The notes under the pieces: generated by a model
The model's input: only the letters and a program-made list of their open reading frames with translations
Databases searched by the model: none
What the model was told of the DNA's origin: nothing
Position numbers and translations under genes: made by a program
Shown here: positions 51,843 to 60,792 of the stretch, one piece after another
Numbering within the stretch: position 1 is the stretch's first letter
Layout: every line of letters starts with the position of its first letter
NCBI RefSeq assembly: GCF_000247645.1
Contig: NZ_AHWA01000005.1
Coordinates: forward strand, 62,001 to 126,000
Direction of reading: 5' to 3'
Source: Salinibacterium sp. PAMC 21357
GTDB lineage: Bacteria; Actinomycetota; Actinomycetes; Actinomycetales; Microbacteriaceae
DNA length: 64,000 nucleotides

Positions 51843-53171
51843 GTGGAAAACGTGCTCTTGTATATTCTCGGCATCTTGGTTGTTGTCGTCGGCCTTGCCG
51901 TGTCTATCGGCCTGCATGAGGTTGGCCACTTGCTCCCCGCCAAACTATTCGGTGTGCGCGTAAGTCAGTACATGATCGGTTTCGGCCCGACGATTTTTTC
52001 CCGCAAGCGCGGCGAAACTGAGTATGGTTTCAAGGCTATTCCGCTCGGTGGGTATATCGCGATGGCCGGAATGTATCCTCCCGGAAAGGCCAACGACAAA
52101 GGGCGCACGGCCACAACGGGCATTTTCCAGACTCTGGTTCAGGACGCTCGCACCGCGAGTGCTGACACTCTCGTCGACGTCGACGAATCGCGGGCTTTCT
52201 ATAACTTGCCCGTCTATAAGCGTGTAATCATCATGCTGGGCGGCCCGCTGATGAACCTACTCATCGGAATTGTGATGTTTGCGATCCTGCTCATGGGTTT
52301 CGGTATTCCACAGACGACGACCACGATTAGCAGCGTTTCGGAGTGCGTGATCCCAGCGACGGCAGACCGTCAGGCCTGCGAGAGTACTGATCCTGAAGCT
52401 CCGGGGTATGCGGCGGGAATGCTTCCTGGAGACCGCCTCGTGTCAATGAATGGCGAGTCGGTAAATTCTTGGGCTGAAGCCACTGAATACATCCGTGCTG
52501 CGGCGGGCGACGAGCTGACGGTCGTCGTAGAACGTGATGGCCAGAACCTCACGCTCGTGACGGAGCCGCTGCTTACCGAACGCTATGTGCTTGACGATCG
52601 CGGTCAGATTGTCGAAAACGCCAATGGTGAGCCGCAGACCGAGGAGTACGGATTCTTGGGCATCGGTTCCGCTGTAGATACGGTTCAGCAGCCGGTGGCC
52701 GCCGTGTTGCCTGCTGTTGGTGACAATGTCGCGGCTGTTGGCAATGTCATTCTGCACCTTCCCCAACGAATGATCGATGTTGCTGGGGCGGCGTTTGGGC
52801 CGGGCGACCGTGATCCCAACGGTCCGATTGGTGTCGTTGGCGTTGGTCGTATTGCCGGCGAAATCGCGAGCCTCGATTCTGCGCCGGTTGCGGATCGAAT
52901 TGCGTCGTTGATTGGTCTAATCGGTTCCCTCAACGTGGCGCTGTTCGTCTTCAATCTTGTGCCGTTGATGCCACTCGATGGCGGGCATATTCTTGGCGCG
53001 CTGTTTGAGGGCGTTCGCCGCTTCTTCGCGAAGTTGTTTGGCAAGCCCGACCCGGGCCCCGTCGACACCGCGAAGATCATCCCGTTGACGCTTGTCGTCG
53101 TAGTTCTTCTTGGTGCTATGACGCTGCTGTTGGTTTACGCAGACATCGTTAAACCGATTTCGTTCTTCTAG
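51843..53171 (+). CDS. Site-2 (M50) intramembrane metalloprotease, RseP/Rip1 type
   Basis: A 442-residue zinc protease of the membrane that cleaves anti-sigma factors and other membrane proteins. HEVGH at residues 25-29 lies in the first span and supplies two zinc ligands with the catalytic Glu. The second zinc site is in PLMPLDGGHILGA near residue 376, before the last spans. A PDZ domain lies in the middle (AAGMLPGDRLVSMNGESVNSW near 180-200). MIGFGPTIFS and the RseP-like GGY region near residue 70 are kept. Four membrane spans are visible. It converges with the thiolase gene across a strong hairpin. Confidence 0.94.
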   Translation: MENVLLYILGILVVVVGLAVSIGLHEVGHLLPAKLFGVRVSQYMIGFGPTIFSRKRGETEYGFKAIPLGGYIAMAGMYPPGKANDKGRTATTGIFQTLVQDARTASADTLVDVDESRAFYNLPVYKRVIIMLGGPLMNLLIGIVMFAILLMGFGIPQTTTTISSVSECVIPATADRQACESTDPEAPGYAAGMLPGDRLVSMNGESVNSWAEATEYIRAAAGDELTVVVERDGQNLTLVTEPLLTERYVLDDRGQIVENANGEPQTEEYGFLGIGSAVDTVQQPVAAVLPAVGDNVAAVGNVILHLPQRMIDVAGAAFGPGDRDPNGPIGVVGVGRIAGEIASLDSAPVADRIASLIGLIGSLNVALFVFNLVPLMPLDGGHILGALFEGVRRFFAKLFGKPDPGPVDTAKIIPLTLVVVVLLGAMTLLLVYADIVKPISFF

Positions 53172-53235
53172 CCCCAAGGCCGTTGTTCTTTTAGGCCAAG
53201 GGCCCGTGCCGACAATTCTGTGGCGAAACTTTGTG

Positions 53236-53275
53236 ATGCGTTGCGGTCTGGTCGTGCTGCCAGACCGCAACGCAT
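53236..53275. terminator. Strong bidirectional terminator hairpin
   Basis: ATGCGTTGCGGTCTGG (53236-53251) and its exact reverse complement (53260-53275) form a perfect 16-pair stem around an eight-base loop. It lies between the convergent site-2 protease and thiolase genes, so it likely ends both transcripts. No U-run is attached. Confidence 0.85.
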
Positions 53276-53279
53276 GGTC

Positions 53280-54476
53280 TTAGCGGGTAAGCAGTAGCGC
53301 GTCGCCTTGTCCGCCGCCACCGCACAGCGCTACCGCAGCCCGGCCTGAGCCGCGGCGTGCGAGCTCGTGGGCGGCGTGCACGACGAGTCGCGCTCCGGAT
53401 GCCCCGACCGGGTGCCCGATCGCGATTGCACCACCGTGAATGTTCACGATGTCGTGGCTGAGCCCAAGTTCCGCCGTTGAGCGGAGGCTGACGGCCGCAA
53501 AGGCTTCGTTGATCTCGGCGAAGTCGAGGTCGCTTGCACTCCACCCGGCATTCTCCAGTGCTGCGGCAATAGCGCGGGCAGGCTGCGAGTGCAACGAGTT
53601 GTCAGGGCCAGCGACGTGGCCGGAACGGTCAAGAACGGCGAGCCACGTGAGACCGTGTTCTTCTGCCCAAGCGCGGCTCGCCAGGATAACGGCCGAGGCG
53701 CCGTCGCTCAGCGGCGACGAGTTTCCGGCAGTGATGGTTCCGGCAGGATCGAACGCGGGACGAAGGCCAGCGAGGGTCTCGACGGTAGTGTTGGCGCGCA
53801 CGCCCTCATCCGTGTCGAGCACCAGGTCATCACCTTTGCGTTGGGGGATGGTGACGGGAGCGATTTCGTCCACGAAAACGCCGGCCTCAATGGCGGCGGC
53901 TGCGCGCTGGTGCGACGCTGCGGCGATTTCGTCTTGTTCGGTGCGACCGATGTTCAGGCGACCATTGTGACGCTCGGTGCTTGCGCCCATTGATTCGGCG
54001 TCGAACGCATCAGTCAGCGCATCGTGCGCGGCAGAGTCAAGCGCAGAGACAGTGCCGTAAGCCCAGCCCATGCGTGACCCGGGGAGCACGTGCGGTGCGT
54101 TGGTCATGGATTCTTGACCGCCGGCAGCCACGACATTGGCTTCGCCGAGGCGGATGAGGCGCGCAGCATCCACAATCGCGGCAAGTCCAGACAGGCAGAC
54201 TTTGTTTACGGTGACGGTGGGAGTCTTCCACGCGAGGCCGGCAGCGATCGAGGTTTGCCTGGCAGGGTTCTGACCGGCGCCGGCCTGAATTACTTGACCG
54301 AAGATGACTTGATCGATGTCGTCGACATTCACGCCTGAACGCTCGACGGCGGCGCGAAGTGCTACTGCGCCGAGCTCAACGGCCGTGAGGGAACCGAGTT
54401 GTCCGCGCAGTTTTCCTTGTGGGGTGCGTGTTGCGGAAAGGATTACTACATCGTTGGGTGCAGGGGTGTTGGCCAC
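53280..54476 (-). CDS. Acetyl-CoA C-acyltransferase (thiolase)
   Basis: A 398-residue thiolase. The acyl-accepting Cys is C94 in NKVCLSGLAAI; the other catalytic residues are H355 in IAIGHPVGASG and C385 in VALCGGGGQG. Family length and motifs fit degradative or biosynthetic acetoacetyl-CoA thiolases. In this setting, divergent from a Liv operon that ends in 3-hydroxybutyrate dehydrogenase and 3-oxoacid CoA-transferase, it most likely splits acetoacetyl-CoA to two acetyl-CoA. The GTG at 54476 has an AAAGGAG site. Confidence 0.93.
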   Translation of the reverse strand: MANTPAPNDVVILSATRTPQGKLRGQLGSLTAVELGAVALRAAVERSGVNVDDIDQVIFGQVIQAGAGQNPARQTSIAAGLAWKTPTVTVNKVCLSGLAAIVDAARLIRLGEANVVAAGGQESMTNAPHVLPGSRMGWAYGTVSALDSAAHDALTDAFDAESMGASTERHNGRLNIGRTEQDEIAAASHQRAAAAIEAGVFVDEIAPVTIPQRKGDDLVLDTDEGVRANTTVETLAGLRPAFDPAGTITAGNSSPLSDGASAVILASRAWAEEHGLTWLAVLDRSGHVAGPDNSLHSQPARAIAAALENAGWSASDLDFAEINEAFAAVSLRSTAELGLSHDIVNIHGGAIAIGHPVGASGARLVVHAAHELARRGSGRAAVALCGGGGQGDALLLTR

Positions 54477-54505
54477 TGTGCAAACTCCTTTGTTGGTGTG
54501 CCGTA

Positions 54506-54534
54506 TTGACAGCGCGGTTGAGCAACCATAGGCT
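54506..54534 (+). promoter_or_regulatory. Probable promoter of the Liv/hydroxybutyrate operon
   Basis: TTGACA (54506-54511), a 17-base spacer and TAGGCT (54529-54534) form a good sigma-70-type promoter. Transcription would begin near 54541, at the edge of the inverted repeat that follows. Confidence 0.5.
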
Positions 54535-54543
54535 ACATGAAAC

Positions 54544-54565
54544 CTGAACCGGGTCTCAGGTTCAG
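54544..54565. promoter_or_regulatory. Putative repressor operator
   Basis: CTGAACC (54544-54550) and GGTTCAG (54559-54565) form a seven-base inverted repeat with eight bases between the arms, placed just past the predicted transcription start. The TetR-family protein encoded at 60789 is the natural candidate to bind it. It is also about 70 bases upstream of the divergent thiolase start, so both transcripts could be controlled. Confidence 0.45.
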
Positions 54566-54602
54566 ATCACAATCCTCCTAAGGCAGCAGGAAAGGTCCCA
54601 TC

Positions 54603-55793
54603 ATGCGGGTCAATAAAAAGTACCTCGCTCCGGCGTTAATTGCGACGGTTGCACTCACACTGGCAGGCTGTGCCCCCAGCGTCGATAGCGGAACCGGCGG
54701 CGACGAACTTGCCCCCGTTGATATTTCGATCATTACTTCCCAGACCGGCCCGCTCGCGGCCTACGGCGAGGCCTACCTCGCGGGCTTCGACGCCGGTCTC
54801 GATTACGCCACTGACGGCACAGGCACCGTTGATGGCCGCGAGCTCAACATTGAGATCACGGATGATGCGGGAGACGCCGACAAGGCGGTTACCGCAGCGA
54901 AAGACGTGATCGGTCAAGGTCAGAAGATCATCATCGGTACCGTCTCCTCCGGAATCGCCCTCGCGATTGCAGAACAGGCCGAACAAAACAAGATTCTCTA
55001 CATCTCCGGCCCCGCAGCCGCAGACGGCATCACCGGCGTGAACGACTACACGTTCCGTTCTGGTCGCCAGAGCTACCAAGACGTCGCGACTGCCGGTACT
55101 TTCATCGGTGATCCTGCCGGTAAGTCCGTTCTTGTCTTCGGTCAAGACACCGCATTCGGCCAGGGCAACGTTGCCGCAGCAACCGCCGTTCTTGGCGGCC
55201 AGGGCGCAGAAGTAACGAGCTTGCTCGTACCCGAAGATGCAACAGAGTTCACTCCGTTCGCCCAGCAGATCGTTGACACACAGCCCGACCTCGTGTTCGT
55301 CGCGTGGGCCGGAGCGACGTCCGGAGCAATGTGGCAGGCACTCAGCCAGCAGGGCGTCTTCGACAGCGTTCCCGTAGCCACCGGTCTTGGCGACGTCTCG
55401 ACCTACGGTGCTTATGGCCCCGCGAGCGACAAGATCAGCTTCCTCAACCACTACTTCGGTGGTGCAACAGATAACGACGCCAACAAGGCGATGGTGAGCT
55501 ATCTCGAAGCAGAGGGTAAGCAAGCTGACCTGTTCTCTCCTGACGGTTTCGTTGCCGCTCAGATGGTTGTTCAAGCAGTGCGTGAAGGTGGCGACGATGT
55601 CGATGCCATGATTGCGGCGCTCGAAGGCTGGACGTTCGATTCGGTCAAGGGGTCGATCACGGTTCGTGCCGAAGATCATGCCATGATCCAGCCGATGTTC
55701 CAGGTCTCGCTCGTTGCTGATGGCGACTCGTGGATGCCTGAGTTGATCGAGGCCGTCGATGCTGACGCTGTCACCCCGCCCATCGCCGAGTAA
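54603..55793 (+). CDS. Branched-chain-type ABC substrate-binding lipoprotein
   Basis: A 396-residue periplasmic-binding-type protein of the LivK/Leu-Ile-Val (HAAT) class. The signal peptide ends in the lipobox LAGC (Cys23). Periplasmic-fold markers are DISIITSQTGPLAAYGEAYLAGFD and NKILYISGPAAAD. The usual ligands are amino acids, but members also carry short carboxylates and amides, and the neighbouring genes suggest a hydroxy- or keto-acid. It is the first gene of an eight- or nine-gene operon. The ATG at 54603 has AGGAAAGG upstream. Confidence 0.9.
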   Translation: MRVNKKYLAPALIATVALTLAGCAPSVDSGTGGDELAPVDISIITSQTGPLAAYGEAYLAGFDAGLDYATDGTGTVDGRELNIEITDDAGDADKAVTAAKDVIGQGQKIIIGTVSSGIALAIAEQAEQNKILYISGPAAADGITGVNDYTFRSGRQSYQDVATAGTFIGDPAGKSVLVFGQDTAFGQGNVAAATAVLGGQGAEVTSLLVPEDATEFTPFAQQIVDTQPDLVFVAWAGATSGAMWQALSQQGVFDSVPVATGLGDVSTYGAYGPASDKISFLNHYFGGATDNDANKAMVSYLEAEGKQADLFSPDGFVAAQMVVQAVREGGDDVDAMIAALEGWTFDSVKGSITVRAEDHAMIQPMFQVSLVADGDSWMPELIEAVDADAVTPPIAE

Positions 55794-55807
55794 GTAGCTA
55801 ACTAACA

Positions 55808-56563
55808 ATGTCGAACCAGCCCGTGCTCACGGTCGAGCACCTTGCCCTCACGATCGGGGGTGCCGTCATCATTGATGACGTGTCGCTCTCGATCTCCCAG
55901 GGTGAGATGCTCGGCGTGATCGGCCCGAATGGGGCCGGAAAAACCACGCTCTTCAATCTCATTTCTGGAGTGATGACTCCCACCAGCGGAGCCGTCGCTT
56001 TGGAGGGGCGTGATGTCACGAATCAGACTATTGATGCGCGGGCCCGGGCTGGGCTCGGCAGAACTTTTCAAACATCCAGTCTCTTCCCGGCGCTGAGCGC
56101 GCTGGAGAATGTTCGACTGGCCGCCCAAGTAAAACTGGGTGGTGCAACATCAGTACTGCGGTTTCCGCGGTCGAACGACAAAGCAACAACAATCGCCCGA
56201 GCTCGACTCGACGAGGTAGGGCTCAATCACCACAGCGCCACGGTGGCCGGGGTTCTTTCCCACGGCGACAAACGCAAGCTCGAAATCGCGATGCTCCTGG
56301 CCACTGACCCCAGCGTCATCCTTCTCGACGAGCCGATGGCGGGGGTCGCCTCTGGCGATGTTGCCGGGCTCACCGAAGTGATTCGCCAGGTCCATCAGTC
56401 GGGACGCACGGTTCTGATGGTCGAACATCATATGGATGTCGTCCTCGGCCTGGTAGACCGCGTTGCGGTTATGCACCATGGCCAGTTACTCGCCTGCGAC
56501 ACCCCGGACGCTGTTATGGCAGACGAAGCGGTGCAGAAGGCTTATTTGGGAGCTCCACTATGA
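55808..56563 (+). CDS. Branched-chain-type ABC transporter ATPase LivG
   Basis: A 251-residue nucleotide-binding subunit. Walker A is GPNGAGKTTLFN near residue 38-49, the signature motif region is LSHGDKRKLEIAMLLA near 155 (GDKRKLE, LivG-like), Walker B is VILLDEPMAGV near 172-182 and the switch His is in VEHHMDVV near 207. It starts 14 bases after the binding-protein gene and overlaps livF by four bases. Confidence 0.92.
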   Translation: MSNQPVLTVEHLALTIGGAVIIDDVSLSISQGEMLGVIGPNGAGKTTLFNLISGVMTPTSGAVALEGRDVTNQTIDARARAGLGRTFQTSSLFPALSALENVRLAAQVKLGGATSVLRFPRSNDKATTIARARLDEVGLNHHSATVAGVLSHGDKRKLEIAMLLATDPSVILLDEPMAGVASGDVAGLTEVIRQVHQSGRTVLMVEHHMDVVLGLVDRVAVMHHGQLLACDTPDAVMADEAVQKAYLGAPL

Positions 56564-57285
56564 CTGAATCGACCGGCGCTACGCCGACGGTGACAGATTC
56601 GATCCTGACGGTTTCTGATCTCAGCGCCAGCATTGACGGCCAGCAGGTTGTTGAATCGGTGAGCTTCGAGATGCTTCCGGTGGGGGTCACGGCTCTCTTG
56701 GGTCGCAATGGTGTGGGTAAGACGAGCACGTTGCGGGCGATCTTGGGGCTCATCGAGCGCTCGGGCGAGGTGACGATTGCGGGGGAGCGCGTCGACCGCG
56801 AACCTACGCACCGCATTGTGCAGCGCGGTGTTGGTTATGTCCCTGAGGACCGTGAGGTGTTCGCGTCCCTGACGGTTGCAGAAAATCTGCGCCTGGCAGA
56901 GCGAAATTCTTCGCCGAACCGTCGACTAATTGAAGAACTTTTTCCTGATCTCACTGAGCGTGCCAGTCAATTGGCGGGAACTCTTTCGGGTGGCCAGCAG
57001 CAGATGGTGTCGCTGGCTCGCGCTCTCGTCAACGAGAACCGGGTGTTGCTCGTCGATGAGCCGACCAAGGGCCTCGCGCCCCTCATCGTGATGGATGTTG
57101 CGCGCGCGCTTGAGCGCGCCGCCGAAACTGTGCCGGTGCTGTTGGTTGAACAAAATTTGCAGGTTGTGCGGATGCTCGCCCAGAAGGTGATCGTGCTTGA
57201 GGGTGGCCGCGTTGTCTATGACGGTGGTGCCGAAGAGCTATTGGGCAACGAAGCTCTGACAAAAGAATTGCTGGGGGTCGCATGA
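56560..57285 (+). CDS. Branched-chain-type ABC transporter ATPase LivF
   Basis: A 241-residue nucleotide-binding subunit and partner of LivG. Walker A is GRNGVGKTSTLRA near residue 48-60, the signature is LSGGQQQMVSLARAL near 145-159, Walker B is VLLVDEPTKGL near 165-175 and the switch region is LLVEQNLQVV near 198. ATG overlaps the livG stop, and its own stop overlaps livH. Confidence 0.92.
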   Translation: MTESTGATPTVTDSILTVSDLSASIDGQQVVESVSFEMLPVGVTALLGRNGVGKTSTLRAILGLIERSGEVTIAGERVDREPTHRIVQRGVGYVPEDREVFASLTVAENLRLAERNSSPNRRLIEELFPDLTERASQLAGTLSGGQQQMVSLARALVNENRVLLVDEPTKGLAPLIVMDVARALERAAETVPVLLVEQNLQVVRMLAQKVIVLEGGRVVYDGGAEELLGNEALTKELLGVA

Positions 57286-58157
57286 GCACCATAGTTTTGT
57301 TGCTGATCACAGGGTTGGGGCTTGGTGCTCTTTACTTCTTGGTCGCATCCGGTCTGTCGCTGATTTATGGCCTCATGGGCGTGCTGAACTTTGCCCATGG
57401 TTCTTTTCTGACGCTCGGTGCTTTTGCGGGTTGGGAGTTGGCGAGGCGGATGGGCGGCGAAAGCTGGGGCACGCTGATTGCGTCTTTGCTTCTCGGCATG
57501 GTCGTCGGTGCTCTTGCTGCTGCCGCTACCGAGTTTTTCCTCATCCGGCGCCTCTATAACCGGCATATTGAGCAGGTGCTTGTCACTGTCGGTTTGGCGC
57601 TCGCGACAGTGGCTCTGTTCGATGGCATCTGGGGTACCGACGCCATCTACGTCACGGCACCGTCATGGTTGTCTCAGACCACCGAAATCTTGGGAGCCCG
57701 CGTTCCTAATGACCGCTTCTTGCTGATCGGTGCCGCAGTACTTGTGCTCATCGGCATCGTTGCCTTCTTGCGGTATACGCGTTTCGGGCTCGTCATTCGG
57801 GCGGGGGTGGAGAACCGTTCGATGGTTACCGCCCTCGGCATCGATGTGCGCAAAGCCTTTACCGTCGTGTTCGCGATTGGTGGTGCTGCAGCCGGACTGG
57901 GTGGCGTGCTCGCCTCGCACTACTTCGGTTACGTCTCGCCCCAGCTCGGGGGCTCGCTGCTGATCTTCGCCTTCATCGTTACGGTGATCGGTGGCCTGGG
58001 CTCTCTTTCCGGTGCGGCGATCGCGTCGGTCGCCGTTGCGATCCTTCAGCAGTTCGCGAACTACTTCTGGGGTGGAACAGGCGACCTCATGGTCGTGCTG
58101 TTGCTCGCCGTGGTGCTCTTGGTTCGTCCGACCGGAATTATGGGGAAGAAAGCATGA
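57282..58157 (+). CDS. Branched-chain-type ABC permease LivH
   Basis: A 291-residue membrane permease with about eight hydrophobic spans. The LivH signatures GLMGVLNFAHGSFLTLGAF near residue 30 and AIGGAAAGLGGVLAS near 195 (EAA-like loop) are present. It is coupled at both ends by four-base overlaps. Confidence 0.92.
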   Translation: MSTIVLLLITGLGLGALYFLVASGLSLIYGLMGVLNFAHGSFLTLGAFAGWELARRMGGESWGTLIASLLLGMVVGALAAAATEFFLIRRLYNRHIEQVLVTVGLALATVALFDGIWGTDAIYVTAPSWLSQTTEILGARVPNDRFLLIGAAVLVLIGIVAFLRYTRFGLVIRAGVENRSMVTALGIDVRKAFTVVFAIGGAAAGLGGVLASHYFGYVSPQLGGSLLIFAFIVTVIGGLGSLSGAAIASVAVAILQQFANYFWGGTGDLMVVLLLAVVLLVRPTGIMGKKA

Positions 58158-59233
58158 AGTCGCTCACGAACCTCAGCCAGCGCACGTGGTGGATTGTTGG
58201 CGGCGTCTTGGTGGCGTTTGCTGCCGTTCTCCCGCTGCTGAATATCTCGATCCCCGGTGTATTGCCCGGCGCTACGTACACACCAGGCACTTTGCAGTTG
58301 CTGGCCCTCGCCTTGCTCTTTGCCTCGCTGGCGTTGAGCTACCACCTGCTGTTTGGTACCGCCGGGATGCTGTCTTTCGGCCACGCGTTGTACTTCGCGC
58401 TTGGCGCTTACGGACTGGGCATTGTGTTGCAGCAGACCGAGCTCACACTGATCCCGGCATTGGGGCTCACGCTCGCGGTGGTTATCGCCGCCGCCTATTT
58501 GCTCGGTTCTTTGAGCCTGAGGGTCACGGGGATCTCGTTCGCGATGGTGACGCTGGCTTTCGCTCAGGCTGGCAACGTGCTCGTGCGTCGTAATCCGACT
58601 CTGACCGGTGGTGAGGAGGGGCTGCGTCTCGATACTGAGCACGTTCCCGACTTCTTCATTGGCGTGGTCAATACGCGCAATCTTTATTGGCTCGCGCTCG
58701 CCCTGTTGGTCGTCGTGTTTGTGGTCGTTGCCTGGTTCGAGAACTCCCGTGCGGGTCATGCGGTCACTGCTACTCGCGAGAATGAGTTGCGCGTGCGCGT
58801 GTTGGGTCTGCGTCCCTTTGGCGTGAAGCTGATGGCGTTCGTGATTGCCTCAGTGCTGGCATCGCTGGTCGGAATGGTGCATTTGCTGTTGCAGAGCGGA
58901 ACAACGCCGCGGGCGACATCCGCAGACTTCACACTCACGATATTGGTGATTGTCGTGCTCGGTGGTGTCGGATCTCGCTGGGGCGCGATCATCGGCGGGA
59001 TCATCTACACGTTGCTGGATCAGCGGCTCACGGCGCTCGCGGGCTCCGATGCAATTGCCGATCTTCCCGCAATATTGCGGATTCCTCTCTCAGAACCGCT
59101 CTTTATCTTGGGCACGCTGTTTATCCTTGTGGTGTTGTTCCTTCCCGGAGGAATCGCTGGTGCAGCGCGGCGCCTAGGAACAGGCACCAACGCCACACCA
59201 CTCGCGCGCAAGCAGCTTGAGGAGGCGGAATGA
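58154..59233 (+). CDS. Branched-chain-type ABC permease LivM
   Basis: A 359-residue second permease with about nine hydrophobic spans. LFGTAGMLSFGHALYFALGAY near residue 75 and SLVGMVHLLLQSGTTP near 235 are the LivM counterparts of the LivH motifs. VLGGVGSRWGAIIGG near 275-289 is the conserved late loop. A short soluble tail follows. It overlaps the ligase gene by four bases. Confidence 0.91.
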   Translation: MKSLTNLSQRTWWIVGGVLVAFAAVLPLLNISIPGVLPGATYTPGTLQLLALALLFASLALSYHLLFGTAGMLSFGHALYFALGAYGLGIVLQQTELTLIPALGLTLAVVIAAAYLLGSLSLRVTGISFAMVTLAFAQAGNVLVRRNPTLTGGEEGLRLDTEHVPDFFIGVVNTRNLYWLALALLVVVFVVVAWFENSRAGHAVTATRENELRVRVLGLRPFGVKLMAFVIASVLASLVGMVHLLLQSGTTPRATSADFTLTILVIVVLGGVGSRWGAIIGGIIYTLLDQRLTALAGSDAIADLPAILRIPLSEPLFILGTLFILVVLFLPGGIAGAARRLGTGTNATPLARKQLEEAE

Positions 59234-60792
59234 TCCAGTCTGATGGGCTGCACACGTTAGGGCGGTGGACGGCTGACCGCGCGATTGCCACTCCAGATCG
59301 AGTGGCCGTCGATGACCGTGGTGTCGTGCTGACCTACCGTCAACTGGATGATCGAGCTACTGCCCTTGCCCGCGCTTTTCTGGCTGGCGGCTACGGCGTC
59401 GGCGATCGCATCGCCACGATCACGGGAAACAGCTCCGATCATGTTGTGGTGTTCTTTGCCTGCGCCAAAGCGGGACTCGTGCTTGTTCCCCTGTCGTGGC
59501 GGTTGTCTCCCCGGGAGATCGCTCAGCAACTCGAACAAGCTGATCCCGCACTACTGATCGTGGAGGACGAGTTTTCGACCCTCGCAACGCTGTCCACTGA
59601 CCGGCTCGTCGCTCCCATTGCTCGGGGAATCTTGGGCACCCACGGTATCGAACGCGACATGGTGGCTCCGCTACGGAGCACCGCGGAGCTCCCGCTGCAC
59701 CATGAAGTGCGTGATGACGACCCTCTGCTCATCATTTTCACCTCGGGCACCCTCGACCAGGCCAAGGGTGCCATCCTGAGCCACGCCAATTGTTTCTGGA
59801 CCAACCTGTCCCTCTCCCGCACCGCCGAGATCACGAGCGCCGATACGGTGCTCGCCGTCATGCCGCAGTACCACGTCGGTGGCTGGAACATTCAGCCGCT
59901 ACTGGCGTGGTGGATGGGGGCCACGGTGGTGCTCGAGCGCACCTTCGACCCCGCCCGAGTGCTGCAGCTCATCGCCGATCGTCGCATCACCACGATGATG
60001 GGCGTGCCCGCCAACTACTTGATTCTGTCGCAGCATCCGCGATTCGCGTCCAGCGATCTCTCGAGTCTCGCCCACGCCATTGTGGGAGGAGCACCCATGC
60101 CCGAACCGCTGTTGCGGGTCTGGCACAGCCGCGGAGTTGCCCTCACCCAGGGCTACGGCCTTACCGAGGCGGCACCCAACGTGCTCTGTCTTCCGGATGA
60201 GGAAGCGCGCGTGCGAATTGGCTCGGCCGGTAAGCCCTACCCGCATGTGGACGTCGACATTGCCGACCCCGTGACCGGCGAACGCATCGAAGGAGCAGGG
60301 CAAGGCGAGTTGCTCGTGCACGGCCCTGGAGTCTTTAGCGGCTACTTTCGTGCCCCAGAAGCCACGGCGCTGGCGCTGCGCAACGGCTGGCTCGCGACCG
60401 GCGACCTCGTGAGCCGAGACGCCGAAGGCTACTACCGCGTGCTCGACCGCATCAAAGACATCTTCATCACTGGGGGAGAGTCCGTCGCTCCCGCAGAAAT
60501 CGAGGGCGTGTTGTTTGGGCATCCGGCCATCGCCGATGTTGCTGTTGTCGGCGTCCCAGATGCCACGTGGGGCGAAGTTGCTATCGCGTGGGTGGTGGTG
60601 CGCTCGGGCGCTGCCACCGACGAAATCGATGTACTGAACTTTGCGCGCACCGGCCTCGCCAAGTTCAAGGTGCCAAAGCGTGTGATTTTTGTCGAACACA
60701 TCCCACGATCATCCAGCGACAAAGTCCGTCGCCGGGTGCTGTTGGAGCAGTGGACAGAACAGTCAGCACAACCAGGACGGATCAGTTCATGA
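59230..60792 (+). CDS. AMP-binding acyl-CoA ligase
   Basis: A 520-residue ANL-superfamily adenylate-forming enzyme. The P-loop A3 motif reads IIFTSGTLDQAKGAILSH near residue 175, where the usual Pro-Lys-Gly is Ala-Lys-Gly. The A5 motif is QGYGLTEAAP near 310, A7 is TGDLVSRD near 393, and A8 is DRIKDIFITGGESVAPAEIE near 405-430. The late Lys is in SSSDKVRRRVLLEQ. The operon suggests activation of a short or hydroxylated carboxylate, possibly the imported ligand. Its stop overlaps the TetR start. Confidence 0.9.
   Translation: MIQSDGLHTLGRWTADRAIATPDRVAVDDRGVVLTYRQLDDRATALARAFLAGGYGVGDRIATITGNSSDHVVVFFACAKAGLVLVPLSWRLSPREIAQQLEQADPALLIVEDEFSTLATLSTDRLVAPIARGILGTHGIERDMVAPLRSTAELPLHHEVRDDDPLLIIFTSGTLDQAKGAILSHANCFWTNLSLSRTAEITSADTVLAVMPQYHVGGWNIQPLLAWWMGATVVLERTFDPARVLQLIADRRITTMMGVPANYLILSQHPRFASSDLSSLAHAIVGGAPMPEPLLRVWHSRGVALTQGYGLTEAAPNVLCLPDEEARVRIGSAGKPYPHVDVDIADPVTGERIEGAGQGELLVHGPGVFSGYFRAPEATALALRNGWLATGDLVSRDAEGYYRVLDRIKDIFITGGESVAPAEIEGVLFGHPAIADVAVVGVPDATWGEVAIAWVVVRSGAATDEIDVLNFARTGLAKFKVPKRVIFVEHIPRSSSDKVRRRVLLEQWTEQSAQPGRISS

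Noticed and set aside
54636-55808. A 390-codon minus-strand frame opposite the Liv binding protein
   Set aside because: Shadow frame; the plus strand has a signal peptide, lipobox and ribosome-binding site, the minus strand none.
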